A DNA stretch of 18,022 nt from Oscillospiraceae bacterium. GTDB taxonomy: Bacteria; Bacillota_A; Clostridia; Oscillospirales; Oscillospiraceae. Every line of letters begins with the position of its first letter. Position 1 is the stretch's first letter. Under the pieces are notes generated by a model. That model searched no databases. It had not been told where the DNA came from and worked only from the letters and a program-made list of their open reading frames with translations. The position numbers and the translations under genes are program-made. Shown piece by piece: positions 7,864 through 13,861 of the stretch. The stretch spans positions 1 through 18,022 of the forward strand of contig JAFZOC010000098.1 of the NCBI GenBank assembly GCA_017550765.1, written 5' to 3'.

Positions 7864-8520
7864 TTAGAGCTTGTCCAGGAGCTTCTTCTCCAGGACCACC
7901 AGCAGGGTGGACTTGTCCCGGATGGGCGAACGGGCGTCCAGATAGGACCAGGTGCTCCCCTGCTCCTTCATGGCGACGACGTTGATCCCGCGCTTCTGCC
8001 GCAGGTCGAGCTCCACCAGGGTCTTTCCGATCCAGTTCTTGTCCGGGACCATCTCGATCATGCAGAGGTTCTCCCCCACATCGAACAGATCGAGGATCGT
8101 GGGCGACGCCAGAGCCCGCGCCATGCGCACGGCGCTCTCCGCCTCCGGATTGATCACCTGGTCCGCGCCGACCTTCTTCAGGATCGTGCCCATCTGCCTG
8201 GAGAGCGCCTTGGCCATGACGAAGGGGACGCCCTGCTCCTTCGCCTCCATGACGCACATGACGCTGGGCGCCAGGGACGTGCCCATGCAGACCGCCACCA
8301 TGTCCATGTGTTTCAGGTCCAGCTCCTGGATCTCGTCCTCGTTCTCCAGATCGGCACAGACCGCGATCGTGGACTTGGATGCGAATTCCCGGATCTTCTC
8401 CGGGTCCCGGTCCACGACCATCAGATCCATCCCCAGGGAATACACGGTCTCCGCCAGACTGCTGCCGAATTTGCCCAGTCCCAGCACTGCCACCGATCTG
8501 TTCCTTTCCGATCTGCTCAT
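7864..8520 (-). CDS. ktrA: Ktr system potassium uptake regulatory subunit (single RCK)
   Basis: This 218-residue protein is a single RCK_N plus RCK_C unit, the size of KtrA/KtrC. The Rossmann motif is 'VLGLGKFGSSLAE' (GLGKFG at 14-19) with the acidic residue at D37 in 'VVDRD'. RCK_C covers about residues 140-218. An octameric ring of this protein binds ATP/ADP and gates KtrB; in other Gram-positives the RCK_C dimer also binds c-di-AMP, a family property not shown here. The ATG at 8520 has AGGAGA eight bases upstream, placed across the ktrB stop. The 12-bp gap makes ktrB-ktrA one operon. KtrC cannot be told from KtrA by sequence alone, but the tight ktrB linkage favours KtrA. Confidence 0.93.
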   Translation of the reverse strand: MSRSERNRSVAVLGLGKFGSSLAETVYSLGMDLMVVDRDPEKIREFASKSTIAVCADLENEDEIQELDLKHMDMVAVCMGTSLAPSVMCVMEAKEQGVPFVMAKALSRQMGTILKKVGADQVINPEAESAVRMARALASPTILDLFDVGENLCMIEMVPDKNWIGKTLVELDLRQKRGINVVAMKEQGSTWSYLDARSPIRDKSTLLVVLEKKLLDKL

Positions 8521-8532
8521 ATCCGATCTCTC

Positions 8533-9945
8533 CTATCCCACATAAAACTTGCCGTCGCCGTAAGTCACGCAGTTCTTCCCCGGTCGCGGCCTGGCCAGGA
8601 ACAGCGCCATGGAGATGGGGCCGATGCGCCCCAGGTACATGGTCGCGATGATGACGATCCGCCCCGCCGTGTGGAGCGATGGGGTCAGCCCCCTGGAGAG
8701 GCCCACGGTGGCCACGGCGCTGACCGCCTCGAACAGCCCGTCTGTCAGGGAGACGGGCTCAAGAGCCAGCAGGAGGACGGCGGAGGCGAACATCGTGAGG
8801 AAGCTGATCGTCACGATGGCCGCAGCCTTCTGCATCAGTTCGTCGGAGATCCTCCGGTGGAAGAGGGTGGTCGCCTTCCTGGCGTGGGTATAGGAGAAGG
8901 CGTTGGCGAACACCAGGAACATGGTGACGGTCTTGACGCCGCCCGCCGTCCCGATGGGCGAGCCGCCAATGAACATCAGGAGATACCCGACCAGGCAGGA
9001 CAGGCCGCAGAGCCCCTCCTGCGGCACGGTATAGAAGCCCGCAGTCCGGAAGGTCACAGACTGGAACAGGCTGTTCACGATCTTGTCGCCGGGGCTCATG
9101 TCCCCGAGGGTGGCCGGGTCGCTGCGCTCCGCCAGGTAGATCAGGACGGCCCCGGCAAGGATCAGCCCCAGGGTCAGGCGCAGGACGAGCCGGGTGTGCT
9201 CCCCCAGCCGCCGAAGGGCCTGTCGGGGCGTGTAGCGGGATCGGACGGCCTCCTGCACACAGTGGCCCACGTCGAACCAGACGATATAGCCCAGGCCGCC
9301 CAGGACGATCAGCGCCATGGTCACGAAGAGGACCAGCGGCGAGCCGGCGTAGCCGCAGAGGCTGTCCGGCCCGAGGATGTCGAGCCCGGCGTTGCAGAAG
9401 GCGGAGACCGAGGTGAACACAGAGACCCAGATCCCCCGCGCGACGCCGAAGCGCGGGATGAACTCGATGCAGTAGAGCGCCGCGCCGATCCCCTCCACCA
9501 GCAGGGTCCAGCGGAAGATCCTGGCCAGGAAGGACGTCAGGCCCAGGCGGCTGTCCAGGTTCAGCGCGTCCAGGAGCAGGGTCCTGTTCCGCAGGGAGAA
9601 GCGCCGGCGGAGGAAGAGCATCACCATGGAGATGGCCGTCACGATCCCCAGCCCGCCCAGCTGGATCAGGACCAGGATGACGACCTTGCCGAACAGGCTC
9701 CAGTGGGCGTAGGTGTCCACCACGACCAGGCCCGTCACGCAGACAGACGTGGTGGAGGTGAACAGCGCGGTGAGCAGATCCGTCTCCGCCCCATCCGCCG
9801 TGGCGGCAGGCAGCAGGAGCAGCAGCGTCCCCACGGCGATGGCCAGCAGGAAGCTGAGCGGGATGATATGGACGGGAGAGAGCCGGAACGAGCCCCTGGC
9901 GGGCGTCAGGCCGTGGTCATGGTCTCTTTCGCTGATGGGTCTCAT
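8533..9945 (-). CDS. ktrB: Ktr system potassium uptake channel subunit KtrB
   Basis: This 470-residue membrane protein has the four M1-P-M2 repeats of KtrB. The filter segments are 'SVCVTGLV' (67-74), 'AFCNAGLD' (182-189), 'TFRTAGFYT' (298-306) and 'AVATVGLS' (410-417). The loop 'IGGSPIGTAGGVKT' at 326-339 is the gating loop of the third repeat, and 'YLGRIGP' near the end is typical. KtrB forms a dimer that imports K+ with Na+ dependence and is gated by the KtrA ring. Length and the lack of the two extra TrkH helices support KtrB. The ATG at 9945 has GAGGG ten bases upstream and a near-consensus promoter at 9999-10027. The leader is about 46 bases, so no riboswitch fits. Confidence 0.94.
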   Translation of the reverse strand: MRPISERDHDHGLTPARGSFRLSPVHIIPLSFLLAIAVGTLLLLLPAATADGAETDLLTALFTSTTSVCVTGLVVVDTYAHWSLFGKVVILVLIQLGGLGIVTAISMVMLFLRRRFSLRNRTLLLDALNLDSRLGLTSFLARIFRWTLLVEGIGAALYCIEFIPRFGVARGIWVSVFTSVSAFCNAGLDILGPDSLCGYAGSPLVLFVTMALIVLGGLGYIVWFDVGHCVQEAVRSRYTPRQALRRLGEHTRLVLRLTLGLILAGAVLIYLAERSDPATLGDMSPGDKIVNSLFQSVTFRTAGFYTVPQEGLCGLSCLVGYLLMFIGGSPIGTAGGVKTVTMFLVFANAFSYTHARKATTLFHRRISDELMQKAAAIVTISFLTMFASAVLLLALEPVSLTDGLFEAVSAVATVGLSRGLTPSLHTAGRIVIIATMYLGRIGPISMALFLARPRPGKNCVTYGDGKFYVG

Positions 9946-9998
9946 GCTCTCACATCCCTCTGCACAGCACGCAGATCCGCGCTCCTTCGTATGTCGAT

Positions 9999-10027
9999 AT
10001 TGTATGTGACTTGCGGGAGGATGTCAA
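9999..10027 (-). promoter_or_regulatory. Near-consensus SigA promoter of ktrBA
   Basis: On the minus strand a perfect -35 TTGACA (10022-10027) and -10 TACAAT (9999-10004, 5 of 6) are exactly 17 bp apart. It is the strongest -35/-10 pair on this side of the window and suggests high basal transcription of ktrBA. Confidence 0.85.
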
Positions 10028-10174
10028 GAGTGCAGCGCATCCGTCTTGCCGGGAACGGTGCCGCAGCCGCGGCGCGGTCCGCCGCGTTCCCGCTCCCCGG
10101 GCGCAGGCCCGCCGCGGCGCGCTCACGTCGGTCCGTCCGTTTTTTTCAGACAGGCTCTTTCCCCCGGCGCAGAA

Positions 10175-10186
10175 GCATGGTATGAT
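10175..10186 (+). promoter_or_regulatory. Extended -10 promoter before the comEA-like gene
   Basis: TGGTATGAT (-10 TATGAT at 10181-10186 with an upstream TG) is a reasonable extended -10. I find no good -35 at 16-18 bp; the closest is TTTCCC. Transcription would start near 10193, which fits the small ORF at 10228 and the helix-hairpin-helix gene after it. The 150 bp between this site and the ktrB promoter hold a GC-rich stretch and a T7 run, with no gene I can support. Confidence 0.5.
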
Positions 10187-10227
10187 ACAGGGGAAAACAT
10201 CTGGAGACGGAGAGGAGACGGCGCGTG

Positions 10228-10383
10228 ATGGAGCAGATCGTACGGTCCGGGGCCCTGGCAGGCCCGATCGGGGCCGCGCTGCGCGGGCGCGCTCCCGGGC
10301 GGCGCAGAGGACAGACTGTCCGGAGGCGGGAGCGTTCCGTCCTGCCCCTGCCGAGCGGGCAGATCCGGGGGCGATGCACATGA
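10228..10383 (+). CDS. Possible 51-residue leader ORF overlapping the comEA-like gene
   Basis: An ATG at 10228 has GAGGAG ten bases upstream and opens a 51-codon frame whose TGA (10381-10383) overlaps the ATG of the next gene at 10380 as ATGA, the usual signature of translational coupling. The peptide is Arg/Gly/Pro-rich, with no signal or motif that I recognise. Its composition is what GC-rich non-coding DNA often gives, so it may be untranslated. The binding site, promoter position and exact ATGA junction argue for translation; the peptide content argues against. Confidence 0.35.
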   Translation: MEQIVRSGALAGPIGAALRGRAPGRRRGQTVRRRERSVLPLPSGQIRGRCT

Positions 10384-10829
10384 AGATGAAGAAGCCGCAA
10401 AAGTTCTCCGGCCTGGCAGCCCTGCTGCTCTCCCTGGCCCTGGCTCTGCTCTTCTCCGGGGCGGTGCTGGTCTCGGGCGCCCTGCAGCGCCGATCCGGCC
10501 GGCAGCCGCTGACCGTGGCCCCGGCCCCGGTCTCGGAGGACCGGCTCCTCACCGGCGGGGACGACCCCGACCGCATCCCCACGGAACTGCTGCCCGGGGA
10601 GCACATCGACATCAACAGCGCCTCCGCCGAGGAGCTCCGGCGCCTGCCCGGCATCGGGGAGAGCATCTCCCAGGCGATCGTGGACTACCGGGAGGCGCAC
10701 GGCCCCTTCGCCAGTGTGGAGGAGCTCCTGGAGGTCCGCGGCATCGGCGAGAAAAAGCTGGCCGCCATCCGGGACCTGGTGTGCGCAGATCCGCCGCCGG
10801 GGGACGCCGCCGCTGCCGCCGGCGGATGA
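10380..10829 (+). CDS. comEA: ComEA-like membrane-anchored helix-hairpin-helix protein
   Basis: This protein of about 149 residues has a basic N-terminus and one membrane helix (about residues 10-32, 'LAALLLSLALALLFSGAV'). A Pro-rich external linker follows. The C-terminal domain, about residues 80-140, has two helix-hairpin-helix motifs: 'INSASAEELRRLPGIGESIS' and 'FASVEELLEVRGIGEKKLA'. This is the ComEA plan, in which the domain binds double-stranded DNA outside the membrane during uptake. No comEC or other competence genes are in the window, so DNA uptake is inferred. In-frame ATGs at 10374 and 10380 are both possible. 10380 is chosen because it forms an ATGA overlap with the upstream ORF and has GGGGG eight bases before it. 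Longer in-frame extensions upstream would run through the promoter. Confidence 0.82.
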   Translation: MKMKKPQKFSGLAALLLSLALALLFSGAVLVSGALQRRSGRQPLTVAPAPVSEDRLLTGGDDPDRIPTELLPGEHIDINSASAEELRRLPGIGESISQAIVDYREAHGPFASVEELLEVRGIGEKKLAAIRDLVCADPPPGDAAAAAGG

Positions 10830-11090
10830 AGCGAGAGCGCGCGACCGGATCCCCGCATCGCTCCTGCGTCGCTCTTCGGGACGACAGACCTTCGGTCTGT
10901 GTGCTCCGCGCAAGGCGGACGTCGGCCCAGGCTCGGGGCGGCCAGGCCCCAGTGCCTGTCATGGCGAGCCAGTGCGCACACCGGTGTGGCCATCCGCCTC
11001 CCCAAAGTCCCTGATCTTCCATCGGGGGGGCGGCCTCTCCCTTGCTCCCGACCCGGCCCGCCCCACGCGGCGAGCCCTTCTCTTCTTCAG
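10830..11090. repeat. Dispersed-repeat-like intergenic region
   Basis: No convincing gene lies in the 327 bp between the comEA-like gene and the HTH gene. This part is packed with small palindromes: ACAGACC-TTC-GGTCTGT (10884-10900), the 12-bp palindrome CACACCGGTGTG (10977-10988), and outer arms ATGGC (10961-10965) and GCCAT (10989-10993). A G7 run lies at about 11024. The stretch 'TGTCATGGCGAGCC...GTGTGGCCATCC' resembles the common 'TGTCATTGCGAGC...GTGGCAATCC' dispersed element that I recall from many gut Firmicutes; this is from memory and could not be searched. ORFs here in either strand are low-complexity and are taken as spurious. Confidence 0.6.
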
Positions 11091-11091
11091 A

Positions 11092-11151
11092 AAAGCCCCA
11101 GAACAGCACCGCCTGAGCATCTTTGCTCAAGGGGCGCTGTTCCGGGGCTTT
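11092..11151. terminator. Long bidirectional hairpin between comEA-like and HTH genes
   Basis: AAAGCCCCAGAACAGC (11092-11107) pairs with GCTGTTCCGGGGCTTT (11136-11151) with a single mismatch, and an inner TGAGCA/TGCTCA stem closes a TCTT loop. The arms end in AAA and TTT, so each strand has a short T-tract. It ends 5 bases from the HTH stop and fits as the terminator for both converging genes. Confidence 0.85.
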
Positions 11152-11156
11152 CCGTA

Positions 11157-11396
11157 TCACAGTCGTTCCGTCAGCGGACAGTCAAGGACGCAACAGGTCT
11201 TAGCTAGGAGGTCGAGATCCGCCATCTGGACCGTATCGGAACGATAGCAGCGGTCTATGACGTCGTATTTGACCCCGGTCAGCGTGCGCAGACGGTCGCG
11301 TGTGATCCCGCGGGAGCCCAGCGCCTGACGCAGTTTGACCCGGATCCGGCCATATCTCCTCGTTCGATACGGGGCGATCTGTGTGTAACGATCCAC
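11157..11396 (-). CDS. Cro/CI-type helix-turn-helix protein (GTG start)
   Basis: This 79-residue basic protein matches the small XRE-type HTH proteins common in Clostridia: 'YGRIRVKLRQALGSRGITRD' at 15-34, the turn and recognition helix around 'RLRTLTGVKYDVIDRCYRSD' at 35-54, and a last helix 'MADLDLLAKTCCVLDCPLTE'. It probably binds operator DNA as a dimer. The start is GTG at 11394-11396, with AGGAGG six bases upstream. It is transcribed away from the lipase gene, and its promoter shares a palindromic -10 with the lipase promoter, so autoregulation and control of the lipase-lipoprotein pair is a fair inference. There is no sensor domain, so a signal, if any, is unknown. Confidence 0.85.
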   Translation of the reverse strand: MDRYTQIAPYRTRRYGRIRVKLRQALGSRGITRDRLRTLTGVKYDVIDRCYRSDTVQMADLDLLAKTCCVLDCPLTERL

Positions 11397-11438
11397 GCTA
11401 TCCCTCCTTTCTCAGGGTCATCCTGTCAGCAGAGCTCT

Positions 11439-11493
11439 CCCTTGACAGTATCCTTTTATTTGGTATACCATAGTTATGTGCCCTCATCAAGGG
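11439..11493. promoter_or_regulatory. Symmetric divergent promoter with shared palindromic -10
   Basis: Plus strand: a perfect -35 TTGACA (11442-11447), 16 bp, then -10 TATACC (11464-11469), aimed at the lipase. Minus strand: -35 TTGATG (11485-11490), 17 bp, then -10 TATACC (11462-11467), aimed at the HTH gene. The two -10 boxes are the same palindrome GGTATACC (11462-11469). CCCTTGA (11439-11445) and TCAAGGG (11487-11493) form an inverted repeat centred within one base of it. RNA polymerase could not occupy both promoters at once. The inverted repeat overlaps both -35 boxes and is a candidate operator. Confidence 0.7.
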
Positions 11494-11523
11494 CAATGCG
11501 GTCTGAGAGGAGCGATCGAGCAT

Positions 11524-13848
11524 ATGGGGAAAAAACTGTTCTGCCTTTTCCTTGCGCTTTTCATGCTGGCCGTGGCCTTCCCGGTCGTCGGCCAGGCGGA
11601 TGGAGAGGCCGCCACGATCTATGTCTACAGCTACTATAGCGATACAGGGTCTGTCTGGGAGAAGACCGGCGCAGTCCTGAACGGGACGACCCTCACCGAA
11701 GTGGCAGAAGAAAAGGCCGGATACACGTTTCTCGGCTGGTTCCGGGGGGATGCCGCGTATGTCACCGGCCCGTCGTTCGTGATCTATGATAAGCTCTGTG
11801 ACGATCTGACCTATACGTACACCGCCACCGAGAACATCGGCCTCGTGAAGGTATATCGCAAGAACGGGACCGAGCGGCTCGACGCGCTGGACTACGCTTT
11901 TCGGCGGCCATCCACCGAATATGACCGGGACCTGGCCCTCATCGCGGCAGAGCTGAGCCTGGCCACCTATACGGGGAGCGCGAACCATGACAGCGACTGC
12001 GCTGTGAGAGAGTATCTGCTGAACTACGGCTTCACGAACATCTATTCCGATAACTATGGCGGGTCCCTGGCCTATACGGTCGCGACGAGGGAGGCAACTT
12101 TGGGCGGCGGAGAGGATGACATCCTCGTCGTCGTCGCCCGCGGCTCTAGCAATGGGTATGAGTTGTTTCAAGATATCTGGACCGGCTGGGGCGAGGTGAT
12201 CAACGGGTATCAGGCCTATGATATCGTGCGGGATTTTTACAAGGACATCTTCGATGGGATCAGGAAGGTCGTAAAGAACGATATCGAGTACAAAGTCCTC
12301 GTCACGGGGCACAGTCTCGGCGGCGCGGCGGCCAATCTGGTCGGCGCGAAGCTCACCACGGGCTGGTATGGCCGGGACAATGTCTACTGCTACACCTTCG
12401 GCTCGATCGACTCGATCCACACAGACGGGTCCGTCGCGTACGGGTATGAAAATATCCACAATGTGACGAATTATTACGATACTTTTGGACCAAATGGAAG
12501 GAAAAACTTTTCTGCTAACGGCAATTCGGGTTACGGGAAGTTTGGGCACATTGACATGTTCTTCTTGGACCTGGATAAAGGAACGCCGTTTATGGACCTG
12601 AATCATGGTATGGAGCAAGCATATCTCGCTGCCGTGATCCAAAGGAAAGTCCGGCACAACGATGCGAGAGACCAGAAGATCGTGGGCTATCACTGCCCGG
12701 TGGATGTGGAGATATACCGGGGTGAAGAGCTGGTCGGGCGCGTGGTCGGCGACGTCGTAGATGAGAGCGTGACGAGCATCCCGATCAGCGTCGCAGACGG
12801 CGAGAAGTTCATCTACCTGGACGAGCCCGAGCTGTACCGCTTCGAAGTGACCGCCACCGACAGCGGGACCATGCGGTACGACGTGTGGGAGGCGACCACC
12901 GGCGCATCCTGTAAAGTATTCACGGACGTGCAGCTGGAGCCTGGCAAGGCCTTCTACAGCGAAGTCGACAACGAGACAGACGGGCAGGAGATCCCGCTCT
13001 ACGTCCTGGGCGAGGACGGCTCGACGATCCGCGAGGTCCATGAGGACGGCACGGAAACGGAGATCCCGCCGTCCGAGACCGTCACCCTCTGTTTCCCGGC
13101 GGATGCGCTCCCCCAGTCCGAGACGGTGGAAGTGGACGGCGTGGTCTATCCCGTGACAGACGGGACGCTGACCCTGCCCCGCGATGCGAAGCCTCGGGCG
13201 ATCACGGAGTTCCGCTACAACAAGAGTTCGGAAGATCCCCACGAGGTCTACCCCACCGGGATGCGGGTCTGGACCGTGACGGACCATCACGGCCTGCTGA
13301 CGGTGACGGCCCGGCCGGAGCTGGAGGACATCCTGCAGTATTCCGGCAGCTCCATCCGCTTCACCGGCGTGAAGGGCATCCGCATGATCACCTCCATCGA
13401 CAAGGGCAAGCGCAGCGCCCTGATCGGCAGCGGCCTCGCAGGATACCGCCTGGCAGAATACGGCACGGTGGTCGCCTGGGACAGCGAGCTGGAAGACGCG
13501 GCCCTGGTGCTGGACGGCCAGGGCGCGCGCCAGGCCTACGCGTATAAGCGGGGGGTCTCCGACCCGATCTTCCGGGATACAGGGAGCCTGATCCAGTACA
13601 CCAATGTCCTCGTGGGCCTGACCGACGAGAAATGCGTCCCGGATCTGGCCATGCGGCCCTATATGATCCTGGAGGACGCATCCGGCGAGCCGCTGGTCCT
13701 CTACGGCGGCACGATCCACCGCAACATCGGCTATATCGCCTACCAGAATCGGGACGCCTTCCAGCCCGGGTCGGACGGCTACCAGTTCATCTGGGACATC
13801 ATCCACTATGTCTATCAGGACGCGTACGATGCGGACTACAAGGGATAA
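11524..13848 (+). CDS. Secreted class-3 lipase with InlB-like repeat and conserved C-terminal domain
   Basis: This 774-residue protein starts with a Sec signal (residues 1-25, 'LFCLFLALFMLAVAFPVV'). An InlB/Flg_new-like repeat follows at about 30-78 ('EEKAGYTFLGWFRG'). A class-3 alpha/beta-hydrolase domain spans about 120-370, with the nucleophile elbow 'VTGHSLGGAAANL' (Ser264), a likely Asp319 in 'NYYDTF' and a likely His342 in 'KFGHID', which completes a plausible catalytic triad. Beta-rich linkers follow, then a C-terminal domain from about 610 ('SSIRFTGVKGIRM') to 'IGYIAYQNRDAF'. It would act outside the cell on an ester lipid, substrate unknown. The ATG at 11524 is chosen because a signal peptide begins there and GAGGAG lies upstream; an in-frame ATG at 11476 would sit at the transcription start. 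No wall anchor is seen. Part of the hydrolase domain is AT-rich. A lipoprotein gene follows 13 bp later. Confidence 0.88.
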   Translation: MGKKLFCLFLALFMLAVAFPVVGQADGEAATIYVYSYYSDTGSVWEKTGAVLNGTTLTEVAEEKAGYTFLGWFRGDAAYVTGPSFVIYDKLCDDLTYTYTATENIGLVKVYRKNGTERLDALDYAFRRPSTEYDRDLALIAAELSLATYTGSANHDSDCAVREYLLNYGFTNIYSDNYGGSLAYTVATREATLGGGEDDILVVVARGSSNGYELFQDIWTGWGEVINGYQAYDIVRDFYKDIFDGIRKVVKNDIEYKVLVTGHSLGGAAANLVGAKLTTGWYGRDNVYCYTFGSIDSIHTDGSVAYGYENIHNVTNYYDTFGPNGRKNFSANGNSGYGKFGHIDMFFLDLDKGTPFMDLNHGMEQAYLAAVIQRKVRHNDARDQKIVGYHCPVDVEIYRGEELVGRVVGDVVDESVTSIPISVADGEKFIYLDEPELYRFEVTATDSGTMRYDVWEATTGASCKVFTDVQLEPGKAFYSEVDNETDGQEIPLYVLGEDGSTIREVHEDGTETEIPPSETVTLCFPADALPQSETVEVDGVVYPVTDGTLTLPRDAKPRAITEFRYNKSSEDPHEVYPTGMRVWTVTDHHGLLTVTARPELEDILQYSGSSIRFTGVKGIRMITSIDKGKRSALIGSGLAGYRLAEYGTVVAWDSELEDAALVLDGQGARQAYAYKRGVSDPIFRDTGSLIQYTNVLVGLTDEKCVPDLAMRPYMILEDASGEPLVLYGGTIHRNIGYIAYQNRDAFQPGSDGYQFIWDIIHYVYQDAYDADYKG

Positions 13849-13861
13849 GGGGGCATCGCAG

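Noticed and set aside
8308..10185. 625-codon plus-strand ORF opposite ktrB
   Set aside because: Antisense shadow: rich in Asp, Gln, Arg and Gly with no domain, while the opposite strand gives a clear KtrB with four filters and a promoter.
10011..10373. N-terminal extension of the comEA-like protein
   Set aside because: The longer frame would start upstream of the predicted promoter, and its 121 residues are Arg/Ala-rich with no signal. The membrane helix begins right after the ATG at 10380.
10612..11160. Minus-strand 182-codon ORF over the intergenic region
   Set aside because: It overlaps the comEA-like gene in antisense, crosses the terminator hairpin, and its peptide looks like the spurious frames given by dispersed repeats.
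11398..13806. 802-codon minus-strand ORF opposite the lipase
   Set aside because: It is antisense to a protein with a signal peptide, a GHSLGG elbow and a known domain. Its own translation shows no motif and has the His/Asp/Arg/Val bias of a reverse frame in GC-rich DNA.
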